Source: an uncultured Clostridia bacterium
Lineage (GTDB): Bacteria; Bacillota; Clostridia; Christensenellales; Aristaeellaceae
Assembly (NCBI GenBank): GCA_947600345.1
Contig: CANQGC010000069.1
Location: 1-11,863 of the forward strand
DNA: 11,863 nucleotides
Direction of reading: 5' to 3'
Made by a program: the position numbers and the translations under genes. Positions 1 through 6,172 of this stretch are shown here, in pieces; the first letter of the stretch is position 1; the number at the start of each line of letters is the position of its first letter. The notes beneath the pieces were generated by a model, which was not told where the DNA came from, did no database searches, and worked only from the letters and a program-made list of their open reading frames with translations.

Positions 1-140
1 GTCCCCGGCAATGCGCCACGTTCGATCCAACAAGATCTTCTTCCCGCTCCTGCGCGGGGATCGCATGGCGGTTCGGCATCTCCTTTCTATAGATCGCATC
101 GTTCTTCCATTGCGCCAGGTTACCGGCAGGCTTCGCCTGC
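1..140. other. Left-edge stretch without a supported gene
   Basis: No gene is supported here. Short frames are open on both strands, but none has a convincing start. On the minus strand an AAAGGAG at 80-86 sits directly against an ATG at 77-79 and 13 nt before an ATG at 64-66; either could begin a gene running off the left edge, but the spacings are poor and too few codons remain to judge. A small hairpin GCAGGC-TTC-GCCTGC at 126-140 abuts the start of repeat copy A and has the same TTC loop as hairpins at the right edge of the window. Confidence 0.4.
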
Positions 141-157
141 GAGTTAGTGGCGGACTC

Positions 158-195
158 TTTTGGAAAGGGAAGCCTTCTGGCTTCCCTTTCCAAAA
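158..195. repeat. Long perfect hairpin of copy A
   Basis: A 17-bp perfect stem, TTTTGGAAAGGGAAGCC (158-174) with its exact complement at 179-195, closed by a 4-nt TTCT loop. The T and A runs at the base make it look like a bidirectional intrinsic terminator, and it could work as one, but its counterpart in copy B has different stem bases and a different loop, which fits conserved structure at a fixed place in a larger element. Confidence 0.85.
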
Positions 196-205
196 AATCG
201 CCGCG

Positions 206-276
206 GCGGCCCGCGGTATGGTGACGATGGAACATTGGTTCGCATTGCCCGGCTTTAGCTTGATACCGCGGGCCGC
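206..276. repeat. 14-bp inverted repeat with 43-nt core, copy A
   Basis: GCGGCCCGCGGTAT at 206-219 is repeated exactly inverted at 263-276. The 43-nt core between them is partly conserved in the other copies, sharing a CGATGG and a CGCWTKGCC-like block. Identical 14-nt arms occur at 2506-2519 / 2564-2577 and 6237-6250 / 6295-6308 with 44-nt cores. The arms are the most strictly conserved part of the element. Confidence 0.88.
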
Positions 277-456
277 ATGGGGGCGCTGCCTTTTACCTCA
301 AACCGCAACCGCTTGCCTGGCGCTGCCTCTGGGGTTACGCTGGGCTCCGCCCAGACCTGCTCAAGGGACGCTGTCCCTTGAGAATTCCTGCCAAGGAACC
401 TGAGGTTCCTTGGATTCTCCCTCCTGCTGCCGCCTGCGGGACGATGGAACTACTCC

Positions 457-1269
457 TTATTCCAGCCCATCCAGTCCGTCCAGCACCTCGATGCCCATAC
501 CCTTCAGCATCCTTCGCGCCTCCCTCTGCGCCTCCGTCCGCTCCAGCGCCTCGGGCCGGTGGGCGTCCACGCCGATGATCGCCACATTCCCCGTCTCGGC
601 CGCTACCTCCCAAAACTCCTCGCTCGTATACCCCACGCACCCGCGCTCCCTCGCCTCCGGATTCCGCCACGCGCCCAGCAGGTTATACTCCAGCGGCATA
701 TCCAGCCGCTTCGCCGCCGCACAAATCTCCCGGCTCACCCGCCTGGCCTCATTATCAAACCTCGGATAGCGCTCCAGAAACAAATCTGGATGCGCCAGGT
801 AGACAAACAGCCCGCTCTCCATCCCCGCGATCGTCGCGTCCGCGTAGCGGCCCATCTGCTTCGCCGTCGTGCAGCGACCAAAGTACATGCCGCCCCGCTC
901 GTCGCTGGTGTCGTAGTGGTTGCCCAGTATGAAGTACTCGATGCCCTTCTCTTCGCGAATCTCCTCCAGCCACGGATAGAACTCCGGGAACGCCTCGCAC
1001 TCCAGGCCCAGGCGCACTTGTATCTGTTCCCCGTACTTCTCCCCCGCCGCGCGCACCGCCGCGATGTAGCCGTCCAGCTCCGCGATGCGCATGCGCATCG
1101 TCGCCACGAAGCCGGAGCGGTAGGGCCAGGGCGTGTGGTCCGCAAAGCCCAGCGTCTCGTAGCCCGCGCGGATGGCCCGGCGCACGTACTCCTCCTCCGC
1201 GCCCGTGGCGTGCATGCAGCGCGGGGTGTGGGTGTGGTAGTTGGTCAGTCGGAAGCTCTCGGTCGCCAT
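457..1269 (-). CDS. PHP-domain phosphatase, histidinol-phosphatase (HisJ/HisK) family
   Basis: A 270-residue enzyme of the PHP metal-dependent phosphoesterase superfamily, closest in layout to the PHP-type histidinol-phosphatases, which remove phosphate from L-histidinol phosphate in histidine synthesis. Metal-binding motifs seen in order: YHTHT (H12, H14), FADHTP (D44, H45), GLECE (E90, E92), GNHY (H118), AHPD (H160, D162) and GVDAH (D235, H237). Length matches the family. The start is supported by CCGGAGGTG at 1274-1282 and a 4-nt gap to ATG. No other his gene is nearby, so the histidinol phosphate role rests on family resemblance; a different phosphomonoester substrate is possible. It is transcribed divergently from the dehydrogenase at 1408, and repeat copy A follows its stop codon. 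It should be cytoplasmic, as no signal peptide or membrane segment is visible. Confidence 0.85.
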   Translation of the reverse strand: MATESFRLTNYHTHTPRCMHATGAEEEYVRRAIRAGYETLGFADHTPWPYRSGFVATMRMRIAELDGYIAAVRAAGEKYGEQIQVRLGLECEAFPEFYPWLEEIREEKGIEYFILGNHYDTSDERGGMYFGRCTTAKQMGRYADATIAGMESGLFVYLAHPDLFLERYPRFDNEARRVSREICAAAKRLDMPLEYNLLGAWRNPEARERGCVGYTSEEFWEVAAETGNVAIIGVDAHRPEALERTEAQREARRMLKGMGIEVLDGLDGLE

Positions 1270-1273
1270 GGAA

Positions 1274-1302
1274 CACCTCCGGAGAATCTTTCTTCCATTA
1301 TA
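1274..1302 (-). promoter_or_regulatory. -10 box and RBS for the PHP gene
   Basis: On the minus strand TATAAT (plus-strand ATTATA, 1297-1302) lies a little upstream of a strong GGAGGTG (1274-1280). No good -35 is found 17 nt upstream, where the sequence reads ATCCGC, so the promoter call rests on the -10 alone. The resulting leader would be very short. It shares a 138-bp divergent region with the promoter at 1351-1379. Confidence 0.5.
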
Positions 1303-1350
1303 TCGTTCCCGGATGACTGGCGGATTAAGTTTGTGTAGAGTTCATTTGTC

Positions 1351-1399
1351 TTGCGCGGGCGGCTGCTTTGCGCTATAATAGAGAAAAAACTTTGGAGGT
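1351..1399 (+). promoter_or_regulatory. Sigma-A-type promoter and RBS for the 2-hydroxyacid dehydrogenase
   Basis: TTGCGC (1351-1356), a 17-nt spacer and a consensus TATAAT (1374-1379) precede GGAGGT (1394-1399), which is 8 nt from the ATG at 1408. Transcription would begin near 1386, giving a leader of about 20 nt. Confidence 0.75.
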
Positions 1400-1407
1400 A
1401 ATCATCC

Positions 1408-2346
1408 ATGAAGATCGTGGTTCTGGACGGCTATGCCGCCAATCCCGGCGATTTGAGCTGGGAGCCCCTCAAGGCGCTGGGAGAGGTCGCCATCTACGAC
1501 CGCACCGCCCCCGCGGACGTGGAGGCGCGCATCGAGGGCGCGGAGATCGTGCTGACCAACAAGGTGCCCTTCGACCGGGCGCGGATGGAGCGGGCGAAGT
1601 CGCTCAAGTACCTGGGCGTGCTGGCCACCGGCTACAACATCATCGACACCGCCGCGGCGAAGGAGCTGGGCATCGTGGTGACGAACATACCGGCCTACAG
1701 CACCGACTCGGTGGTGCAGATGGTGTTCGCGCTGCTGCTGGAGATCTGCGTCAACGTCGGCCATCACAACGCGCTCGTGCACGAGGGCCGCTGGTCGAGC
1801 AACCCGGACTTCTGCTTCTGGGACGGCAAGCTGATCGAGCTGGCGGGCAAGACGATGGGCATCATCGGCTACGGCGCGATCGGCCACCGGGTGGCGCAGA
1901 CCGCGCGCACGCTGGGGATGAACGTGATCGCCTGGACGCGCACGCCGCGGGATCCGGAGTGCGTATCGCTGGACGAGCTGCTGGCGAAGAGCGACGTGAT
2001 CTCCATCCACTGCCCGCTGAACGAGGGCACGAAGAACCTCATCAATCGGGAGACGATCGCGAAGATGAAGGATGGGGCGATACTGATCAACACCGCGCGC
2101 GGGCCGGTGATCAACGACGCGGACGTGGCGGAGGCGCTGAAGGCGGGCAAGCTGTACGCGGCGGCGGCGGACGTGGCGACGGTGGAACCATTGCCGGCCG
2201 ATAACCCGCTGCTGAGCGCGCCGAACATGATATTGACGCCCCACATCGCGTGGGCCACGTTCGAGGCTCGCAAGCGGCTGATGGACATCGCGGTATCCAA
2301 CGTGCAAGCCTTCCAGTCCGGCGCCCCGATCAACACCGTCGGCTAA
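1408..2346 (+). CDS. D-2-hydroxyacid dehydrogenase (glycerate/hydroxypyruvate reductase-like)
   Basis: A 312-residue NAD(P)-dependent dehydrogenase that should interconvert a 2-keto acid and a D-2-hydroxy acid in the cytoplasm. The Rossmann motif is GYGAIG (G154, G156, G159). The catalytic triad is visible: R231 in NTARGP, E260 in TVEPLP, and H279 in LTPHIAW. Length and motif spacing fit glycerate dehydrogenase-like members. The acidic residue that usually ends the second Rossmann strand and favours NAD is absent: the segment reads AWTRTP (residues 175-180), with R178 available for the 2'-phosphate, so NADP(H) use is possible (inference). The exact substrate cannot be told from sequence; glyoxylate, hydroxypyruvate or another 2-keto acid would all fit. 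It has its own promoter and a strong RBS, and copy B begins 14 bp after its stop codon. Confidence 0.87.
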   Translation: MKIVVLDGYAANPGDLSWEPLKALGEVAIYDRTAPADVEARIEGAEIVLTNKVPFDRARMERAKSLKYLGVLATGYNIIDTAAAKELGIVVTNIPAYSTDSVVQMVFALLLEICVNVGHHNALVHEGRWSSNPDFCFWDGKLIELAGKTMGIIGYGAIGHRVAQTARTLGMNVIAWTRTPRDPECVSLDELLAKSDVISIHCPLNEGTKNLINRETIAKMKDGAILINTARGPVINDADVAEALKAGKLYAAAADVATVEPLPADNPLLSAPNMILTPHIAWATFEARKRLMDIAVSNVQAFQSGAPINTVG

Positions 2347-2359
2347 GCGCGTCCCCAGA

Positions 2360-2643
2360 AGGGAGAATCCAAGGAACCTCAGGTTCCTTGGCAGGAATTC
2401 TTAAGGGACAGAGTCCCTTAAGCAGGTCTGGGCAGCGCCCAGCGTAGCCCCAGAGGCCGCGCCAAGTAAGCGGTTGCGGCTTGCGAACATAGGCAACGCA
2501 ACCACGCGGCCCGCGGTATCCAATCAAAAATCCGGCAATGCGAACAACCGCTCCATCGCCACCATACCGCGGGCCGCCAGCGGCGTCCCTTTTAAATCGG
2601 GGAAGCTCTGCTTCCCCGATTTAAAAGCAGCCGCCACTAACTC
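2360..2643 (-). repeat. Composite intergenic hairpin element, copy B (inverted)
   Basis: The most complete match to copy A, in opposite orientation and almost the same length (about 284 bp). From the dehydrogenase stop codon it runs: palindrome 2369-2391; hairpin CTTAAGGGAC-AGA-GTCCCTTAAG 2400-2422; hairpin CTGGGC-AGC-GCCCAG 2428-2442; inverted repeat 2506-2519 / 2564-2577 around a 44-nt core; long hairpin 2589-2627; boundary box CCGCCACTAACTC 2631-2643. It starts 14 bp after the stop codon at 2346, so it would be the first thing transcribed in the 3' region of that gene. Confidence 0.88.
2589..2627. repeat. Long perfect hairpin of copy B
   Basis: An 18-bp perfect stem, CTTTTAAATCGGGGAAGC (2589-2606) and its exact complement at 2610-2627, with a 3-nt TCT loop. 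It occupies the same place as the hairpin at 158-195, but several stem bases differ on both arms. The related hairpin in copy C (6189 onward) keeps this left arm while its right arm no longer pairs fully. Confidence 0.85.
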
Positions 2644-2709
2644 CCCACCCCCTCTCGCCTCCAACGAACTCCCCTCCCCTCCAATGCATCCCCACCCCTC
2701 ACCCCACGC
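2641..2709 (+). other. C-rich, G-poor tract (possible rut site; G-run strand opposite)
   Basis: In 69 nt there are 44 C and only 4 G on the plus strand. It begins at the edge of copy B and stops sharply where an AT-rich leader begins near 2710. On transcripts reading out of the dehydrogenase such a C-over-G bubble is what Rho utilisation sites look like. On the minus strand the same tract is a series of GGGG runs separated by one to a few bases, which could form a G-quadruplex. Both uses are inference from base composition. Confidence 0.45.
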
Positions 2710-2898
2710 ATAATAATACATTTCTATTTCAATTTGTTACAGACATATTGCAGTCATGATTCAGCCAAGGTACTTTTACATTTCATTTTGCAGGTTTTTT
2801 ATGTAATTGGGCGAATATTTATTGGCAGTGAAGGGAGGATTCTGTCCTTCCGTTCGGAGCCTGTTCGCTCTAAATCGGTGGTATTGCGAGGAATACAT
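2710..2898 (+). promoter_or_regulatory. AT-rich promoter region and leader of the NlpC/P60 gene
   Basis: Composition changes abruptly to AT-rich from 2710 to about 2825, unlike the rest of the window, then returns to mixed sequence. The best promoter guess is TTTACA (2775-2780) with TATGTA (2800-2805), but the 19-nt spacing is long and the call is weak. The region between there and the RBS (GAGG, 2888-2891) would be a leader of about 85 nt containing a possible small stem GAAGGGA / TCCTTC near 2830-2850. I could not match it to a known riboswitch. Confidence 0.4.
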
Positions 2899-5049
2899 AT
2901 GATGTACAAGAAGAAAATGATGAAGCGGATCCTGGCGCTGATCCTGGTGATCGCGGCGGCGATCCCCGCGGTCCCGGCCCTTGCCGAGAGCTACCGGGCG
3001 GTAGTCGCGGGAGAATCGCTGACCGTGTACCAGAAGGCCGCTCTGACGGGAAAGACGGCGGAGCTTCCGGCCTGTACCGTCGTGACCGTGACGGCCACCC
3101 AGGGCGACGTCGCCCGGCTGAAGTACAGCGGCCGCACCGCCTATGCCAAGCTGAGCGAGCTGACCACACTGGAGGAGACCGCCACTCACGCGGTCACGAA
3201 CCAGGCCACGAAGATCTACGCGAAGCCCAGCACCACCAGCCGCAGCCTCGACGTTCCCGAGGGCTACGAGCTCGGCGTGCTCTACGCGGGCAACCCCTAC
3301 GCCATCGTACAGAACGACGGCGCGCTGGGCTACGTCCTCGCCTCCGACCTCACCATCGATTCCACCGGCGATGGCGAGGACGCCGGGGACTCCGAAGAGG
3401 ACGGCGACGCGCAGGACGGCATCCAGGTCGAAACCTACAAGGCCACCGTCATCGTCAGCAGCCTGCCCGTCTACAAGAGCGCCAGCACCAAGTCCAAGAA
3501 GCTGGGCACGCTGCGCGCCGGCGCGGGCGTGACCGTATACGCCCAGAACGACACCTGGGCCTGCATCGGCAAGAGCGGCAAGTTCGGCTTCTGCATGCTC
3601 TCCGGCCTGGAGAACGGCGAGGGCAAGGAGGACGAGGACGACCAGCTGGAGGGCGCGGTGCAGGTCACCGTCACCGCCTCCAAGATGAAGGTTTACAAGA
3701 GCGCCGACACGAACTCCAAACTGCTGGGCACGCTGCGCAAGGGCGTGACGGTGAACCTGATCAGCACCGAGGGCGTGTGGGCCTACATCGAGCTCAACGG
3801 CCGCTACGGCTACTGCTCCGTGCGCGCGCTGACCGACCAGAGCAGCGGCGAGGACGACGGCGGCGAGGTCATCGACGGCTACGATCCGCTGGGCACCGCC
3901 ACCGTGATCGAGAGCTCCGCCTCCGTGTACGGCTCCATGAACAGCGCCAGCGCCACCTCCACGCTGAAGATGGGCGAGACGCTGAGCTACTACGGCTACG
4001 ATTCCACCTGGGTGCTGGTGGGCCGCGACGGCGAGTTCGGCTTCATGCTGCGCAAATCGCTCAGCTCCATCAGCTACGCCGAACTCAAGCTCGAGGACAG
4101 CGGCGCGGGCGTACTCCAGCTGGAGAAGGCCCTGCTCGCGCTGGGCTACCTGGACACCGTGCCCGGCTCCAACTACACCTCCTACACCTCCTCGGCGGTG
4201 GAGCGCTTCCAGGCCGGTGCGGGCATGAGCCAGAGCGGCATCGCCAACCTGGCCACGCTGCGCGTGCTCTATTCCGGCAACGCCCCGGAGAGCGAGCTGC
4301 TGCGCTCGAACCTCTCCAACGGCAGCAAGGGCGAGAGCGTCACCCGCCTGCAGAACCGTCTGCTGGCGCTGGGCTACCTCTCCCGCGAATCCTCCGTGGA
4401 CGGCGACTACGGCAGCACCACCGCCAACGCGGTGCGCCTGTTCCAGAAGACCGCCGGCGGCAGCGAGACCGGCTCCGCCGACAGCAAGACCATCCGCGCC
4501 CTCTACAACGCCAACGCGCCGCAACTGCCCTCCGGTCAATCGCCTGCCGACCAGCAGACGTCCAGCGGCGGCTCCAGCGGCTCCACCGGCAACACCACCA
4601 CGATCCCCGCGGGCCTGGCGTCCACCACGTCCAGCTACTCCTCCGGCATGTCCAACGCCAAGAAGCTGGAGTACGTGATCTACGTCTGCCAGCAGCAGCT
4701 GGGCAAGCGCTACGTGTTCGGCGCGGCAGGTCCCTCCACCTTTGACTGCTCGGGCCTGATGATGTACGCCTTCGGCAAGATCGGCATCCAGCTGCAGCAC
4801 TCCGCCAAGGGCGAGGGCTACAACGACGCTCGCCCGAAGATCTCCAGCAAGGCCAGCCTGAAGCGCGGCGACATGATCTTCTTCAACACCGTCTCCGACG
4901 GCGACATGTGCGACCACGTGGGCATCGTGCTGGGCAACAACTACTTCCTGCACGCCGGTTCCGGCGCGGGCAAGGTCATCATCAGCTCCGTCGCCAGCGG
5001 TTACTACAGCCGCGTGTTCAGCTGGGGCAGGCGCGTATTGCAGACCTGA
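2899..5049 (+). CDS. Secreted NlpC/P60 endopeptidase with five SH3b-like repeats and two PG-binding domains
   Basis: A 716-residue exported cell-wall hydrolase. Residues 1-29 are a signal peptide (MKR-type charged start, hydrophobic core, ALA cut near 29). Five SH3b-like repeats follow at roughly 31-90, 97-152, 180-237, 254-312 and 333-389, several separated by acidic linkers rich in D, E and G. Two PG_binding_1-type repeats (LxxLGYL cores) span about 396-458 and 474-538. A Ser/Gly/Thr linker (about 541-584) leads to the NlpC/P60 domain (585-716) with catalytic C617 in FDCSGL, H673 in DHVGIV and H685 in FLHAGSG. The family cuts peptide bonds in peptidoglycan stems, commonly D-gamma-glutamyl to diamino acid; the bond cut here is not shown. 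The start at 2899 has GAGG 7 nt upstream and places the signal peptide at the N terminus; the frame is open to 2734 but that extension has no RBS and would bury the signal. Confidence 0.92.
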   Translation: MMYKKKMMKRILALILVIAAAIPAVPALAESYRAVVAGESLTVYQKAALTGKTAELPACTVVTVTATQGDVARLKYSGRTAYAKLSELTTLEETATHAVTNQATKIYAKPSTTSRSLDVPEGYELGVLYAGNPYAIVQNDGALGYVLASDLTIDSTGDGEDAGDSEEDGDAQDGIQVETYKATVIVSSLPVYKSASTKSKKLGTLRAGAGVTVYAQNDTWACIGKSGKFGFCMLSGLENGEGKEDEDDQLEGAVQVTVTASKMKVYKSADTNSKLLGTLRKGVTVNLISTEGVWAYIELNGRYGYCSVRALTDQSSGEDDGGEVIDGYDPLGTATVIESSASVYGSMNSASATSTLKMGETLSYYGYDSTWVLVGRDGEFGFMLRKSLSSISYAELKLEDSGAGVLQLEKALLALGYLDTVPGSNYTSYTSSAVERFQAGAGMSQSGIANLATLRVLYSGNAPESELLRSNLSNGSKGESVTRLQNRLLALGYLSRESSVDGDYGSTTANAVRLFQKTAGGSETGSADSKTIRALYNANAPQLPSGQSPADQQTSSGGSSGSTGNTTTIPAGLASTTSSYSSGMSNAKKLEYVIYVCQQQLGKRYVFGAAGPSTFDCSGLMMYAFGKIGIQLQHSAKGEGYNDARPKISSKASLKRGDMIFFNTVSDGDMCDHVGIVLGNNYFLHAGSGAGKVIISSVASGYYSRVFSWGRRVLQT

Positions 5050-5099
5050 TTTCCGGCCAAACCTACCACCAAACCTTCCATATATTAGCCCCCTCCGAG

Positions 5100-5135
5100 G
5101 CCCGGGTCCGAATATTCGGAAACGGGCTTCTTTTT
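5100..5135 (+). terminator. Intrinsic terminator after the NlpC/P60 gene
   Basis: Outer stem GCCCG (5100-5104) / CGGGC (5123-5127) encloses an inner palindrome TCCGAAT / ATTCGGA (5107-5120), followed by TTCTTTTTC (5128-5136). The stem with U tract 50 bp after the stop codon fits Rho-independent termination. Confidence 0.78.
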
Positions 5136-5156
5136 CGTCCGCATTTGTGGTATAAT
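5128..5156 (+). promoter_or_regulatory. Extended -10 promoter for aroE-like gene
   Basis: A consensus TATAAT at 5151-5156 is preceded by TGG (5148-5150), an extended -10 motif. The -35 position 17 nt upstream reads TTCTTT and overlaps the U tract of the preceding terminator, so the extended -10 probably carries recognition. The leader would be about 30 nt. Confidence 0.65.
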
Positions 5157-5193
5157 CGGAGGCAGGCAATACACTCGAAGGGATGTGATTCTG

Positions 5194-6051
5194 ATGGCGG
5201 AGAAGAACTATCGCGCGGAGCTCGTGGGCGTATTCGGCGACCCGGTGGACGGCAATCCCACCGGCGTGCTGGAGGAGGCGGGCTTCGCGGCGGCCGGGCT
5301 CAACTGGCGCTACCTCACCTGCCGCGTGGCGGTGGAGGACCTGGCGGACGCCATGCGCGGCATGCGCGCGCTGGGCATGCGCGGCGTGAACCTGACCATG
5401 CCCCACAAGGTGGAGGTCATACAGTACCTGGACGAGCTGAGCGAGGCCGCGCGCATCATCGGCGCGGTGAACACCGTGATCGCCCGCGACGGCAAGCTGA
5501 TCGGCGAGAACACCGACGGCAAGGGCTTCGTGCGCTCGCTGACCGACGAGGGCATCCCCCTCTCCGGCAAGACCGTCACCCTGCTGGGCGCGGGCGGCGC
5601 GGCCAAGGCCATCGGCGTGGAGTGCGCGCTGGCCGGGGCGAGGAAGCTGAATATCATCAACCGCAACGCCGCGCGCGGGACGGAGCTGGTGGAGACGATC
5701 TCAAAGCACACCCCCGCCGAGGCGGTCTACCTCCCCTGGGCGGGCACGGCGGCGATCCCGGCGGACACGGAGATACTGATCAACGCCACCTGCGTGGGCC
5801 TGCACCCGAGCGTGGACGAGTGCCCGGACATCCGATACGAGGACATCGCCCCCGGCATGCCGGTCTGCGACGTGGTGTTCAACCCGGCGATGCCGCTGTT
5901 CCTGAGGAAGGCGGCGGCGCGCGGCGCGAGGGTCGTCACCGGCCTGGGCATGCTGACCAACCAGGGCGCGCTGAACTTCGAGCTCTGGACTGGCGTAAAG
6001 GCTCCAAGGGAGGTTATGTATGAGGCGCTGAAGAAGGAGTTCGAGGATTGA
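5194..6051 (+). CDS. aroE: AroE-family shikimate dehydrogenase, divergent at the substrate-binding loop
   Basis: A 285-residue member of the shikimate dehydrogenase family, which reduces 3-dehydroshikimate to shikimate with NADPH in aromatic amino acid synthesis. Visible: catalytic K72 in NLTMPHK, D108 in ENTDG, AVNTV (91-95), Rossmann GAGGAAKA (132-139), NR after the second strand (157-158), CDVVFNP (225-231) and the C-terminal TNQG (255-258). What is odd is the N terminus: classical AroE proteins have HSxSP, whose two serines bind shikimate, but this one has GDPVDGNPTG (15-24), with no serine pair. A related substrate cannot be excluded. ATG 5194 is chosen over GTG 5185 because GAAGGGA (5177-5183) is 10 nt from the ATG but only 1 nt from the GTG. 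It has its own promoter, a terminator on either side, and no other shikimate pathway gene nearby. Confidence 0.82.
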   Translation: MAEKNYRAELVGVFGDPVDGNPTGVLEEAGFAAAGLNWRYLTCRVAVEDLADAMRGMRALGMRGVNLTMPHKVEVIQYLDELSEAARIIGAVNTVIARDGKLIGENTDGKGFVRSLTDEGIPLSGKTVTLLGAGGAAKAIGVECALAGARKLNIINRNAARGTELVETISKHTPAEAVYLPWAGTAAIPADTEILINATCVGLHPSVDECPDIRYEDIAPGMPVCDVVFNPAMPLFLRKAAARGARVVTGLGMLTNQGALNFELWTGVKAPREVMYEALKKEFED

Positions 6052-6074
6052 GTTTCTTTCGACGGAAATCGTTG

Positions 6075-6104
6075 AGCGGGGGCGGCCATTGGGCCGCCCC
6101 CGCT
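6075..6104 (+). terminator. Terminator-like hairpin after aroE
   Basis: A 13-bp perfect GC-rich stem, AGCGGGGGCGGCC (6075-6087) with complement 6092-6104 and an ATTG loop, 23 bp after the stop codon. The following GTGGTTGTCT is only partly T-rich, so it is a strong hairpin with a weak U tract. Confidence 0.7.
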
Positions 6105-6172
6105 GTGGTTGTCTATGAGGAATGAGGCTGGAATATTTCATTGGATTGCGGTGGTCGCGGCGGTACGTTAGA

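Larger units (their letters stand above)
141..422 (+). repeat. Composite intergenic hairpin element, copy A
   Basis: About 282 bp, read from boundary box GAGTTAGTGGCGG (141-153) to GGATTCTCCCT (412-422). Modules in order: long hairpin 158-195; inverted repeat 206-219 / 263-276 around a 43-nt core; hairpin CTGGGC-TCC-GCCCAG at 340-354; hairpin CTCAAGGGAC-GCT-GTCCCTTGAG at 360-382; palindrome 391-413 with arms CCAAGGAACCT and AGGTTCCTTGG. The same order recurs at 2360-2643 (inverted) and, with losses and gains, at 6173-6566. The element ends 34 bp from the stop codon of the minus-strand PHP gene, so it lies in that gene's 3' region. It encodes no recognisable protein; the open frames across it follow the repeat in other copies only because the DNA is similar. 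Confidence 0.88.

Noticed and set aside
1..79. A possible minus-strand gene start (ATG 77-79 or 64-66) leaving the left edge
   Set aside because: AAAGGAG is either adjacent to or 13 nt from the ATG, and only about 20-26 codons are visible, too few to support a gene.
158..195. The long hairpin as simply a terminator of the PHP gene
   Set aside because: It lies over 260 bp from the stop codon and recurs with the rest of the module set; a terminator role is possible but does not explain the element.
11..403. A 130-codon open frame across the left edge and copy A (+)
   Set aside because: It runs through the hairpin modules, has no RBS, and its matches in copies B and C are broken by stops; substitutions do not favour third codon positions.
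2734..2898. N-terminal extension of the NlpC/P60 protein to 2734
   Set aside because: It would be translated from the AT-rich promoter region without an RBS and would place 55 residues before a typical signal peptide.
2710..2898. A c-di-AMP (ydaO-type) riboswitch before the cell-wall hydrolase
   Set aside because: Such riboswitches often precede wall hydrolases, but I could not find the conserved core in this leader.
2776..5406. A very long open frame on the minus strand (876 codons)
   Set aside because: It is the antisense shadow of the NlpC/P60 gene in GC-rich DNA, rich in Gly, Ala, Val and His with no domain, and crosses a terminator and promoter of the plus strand.
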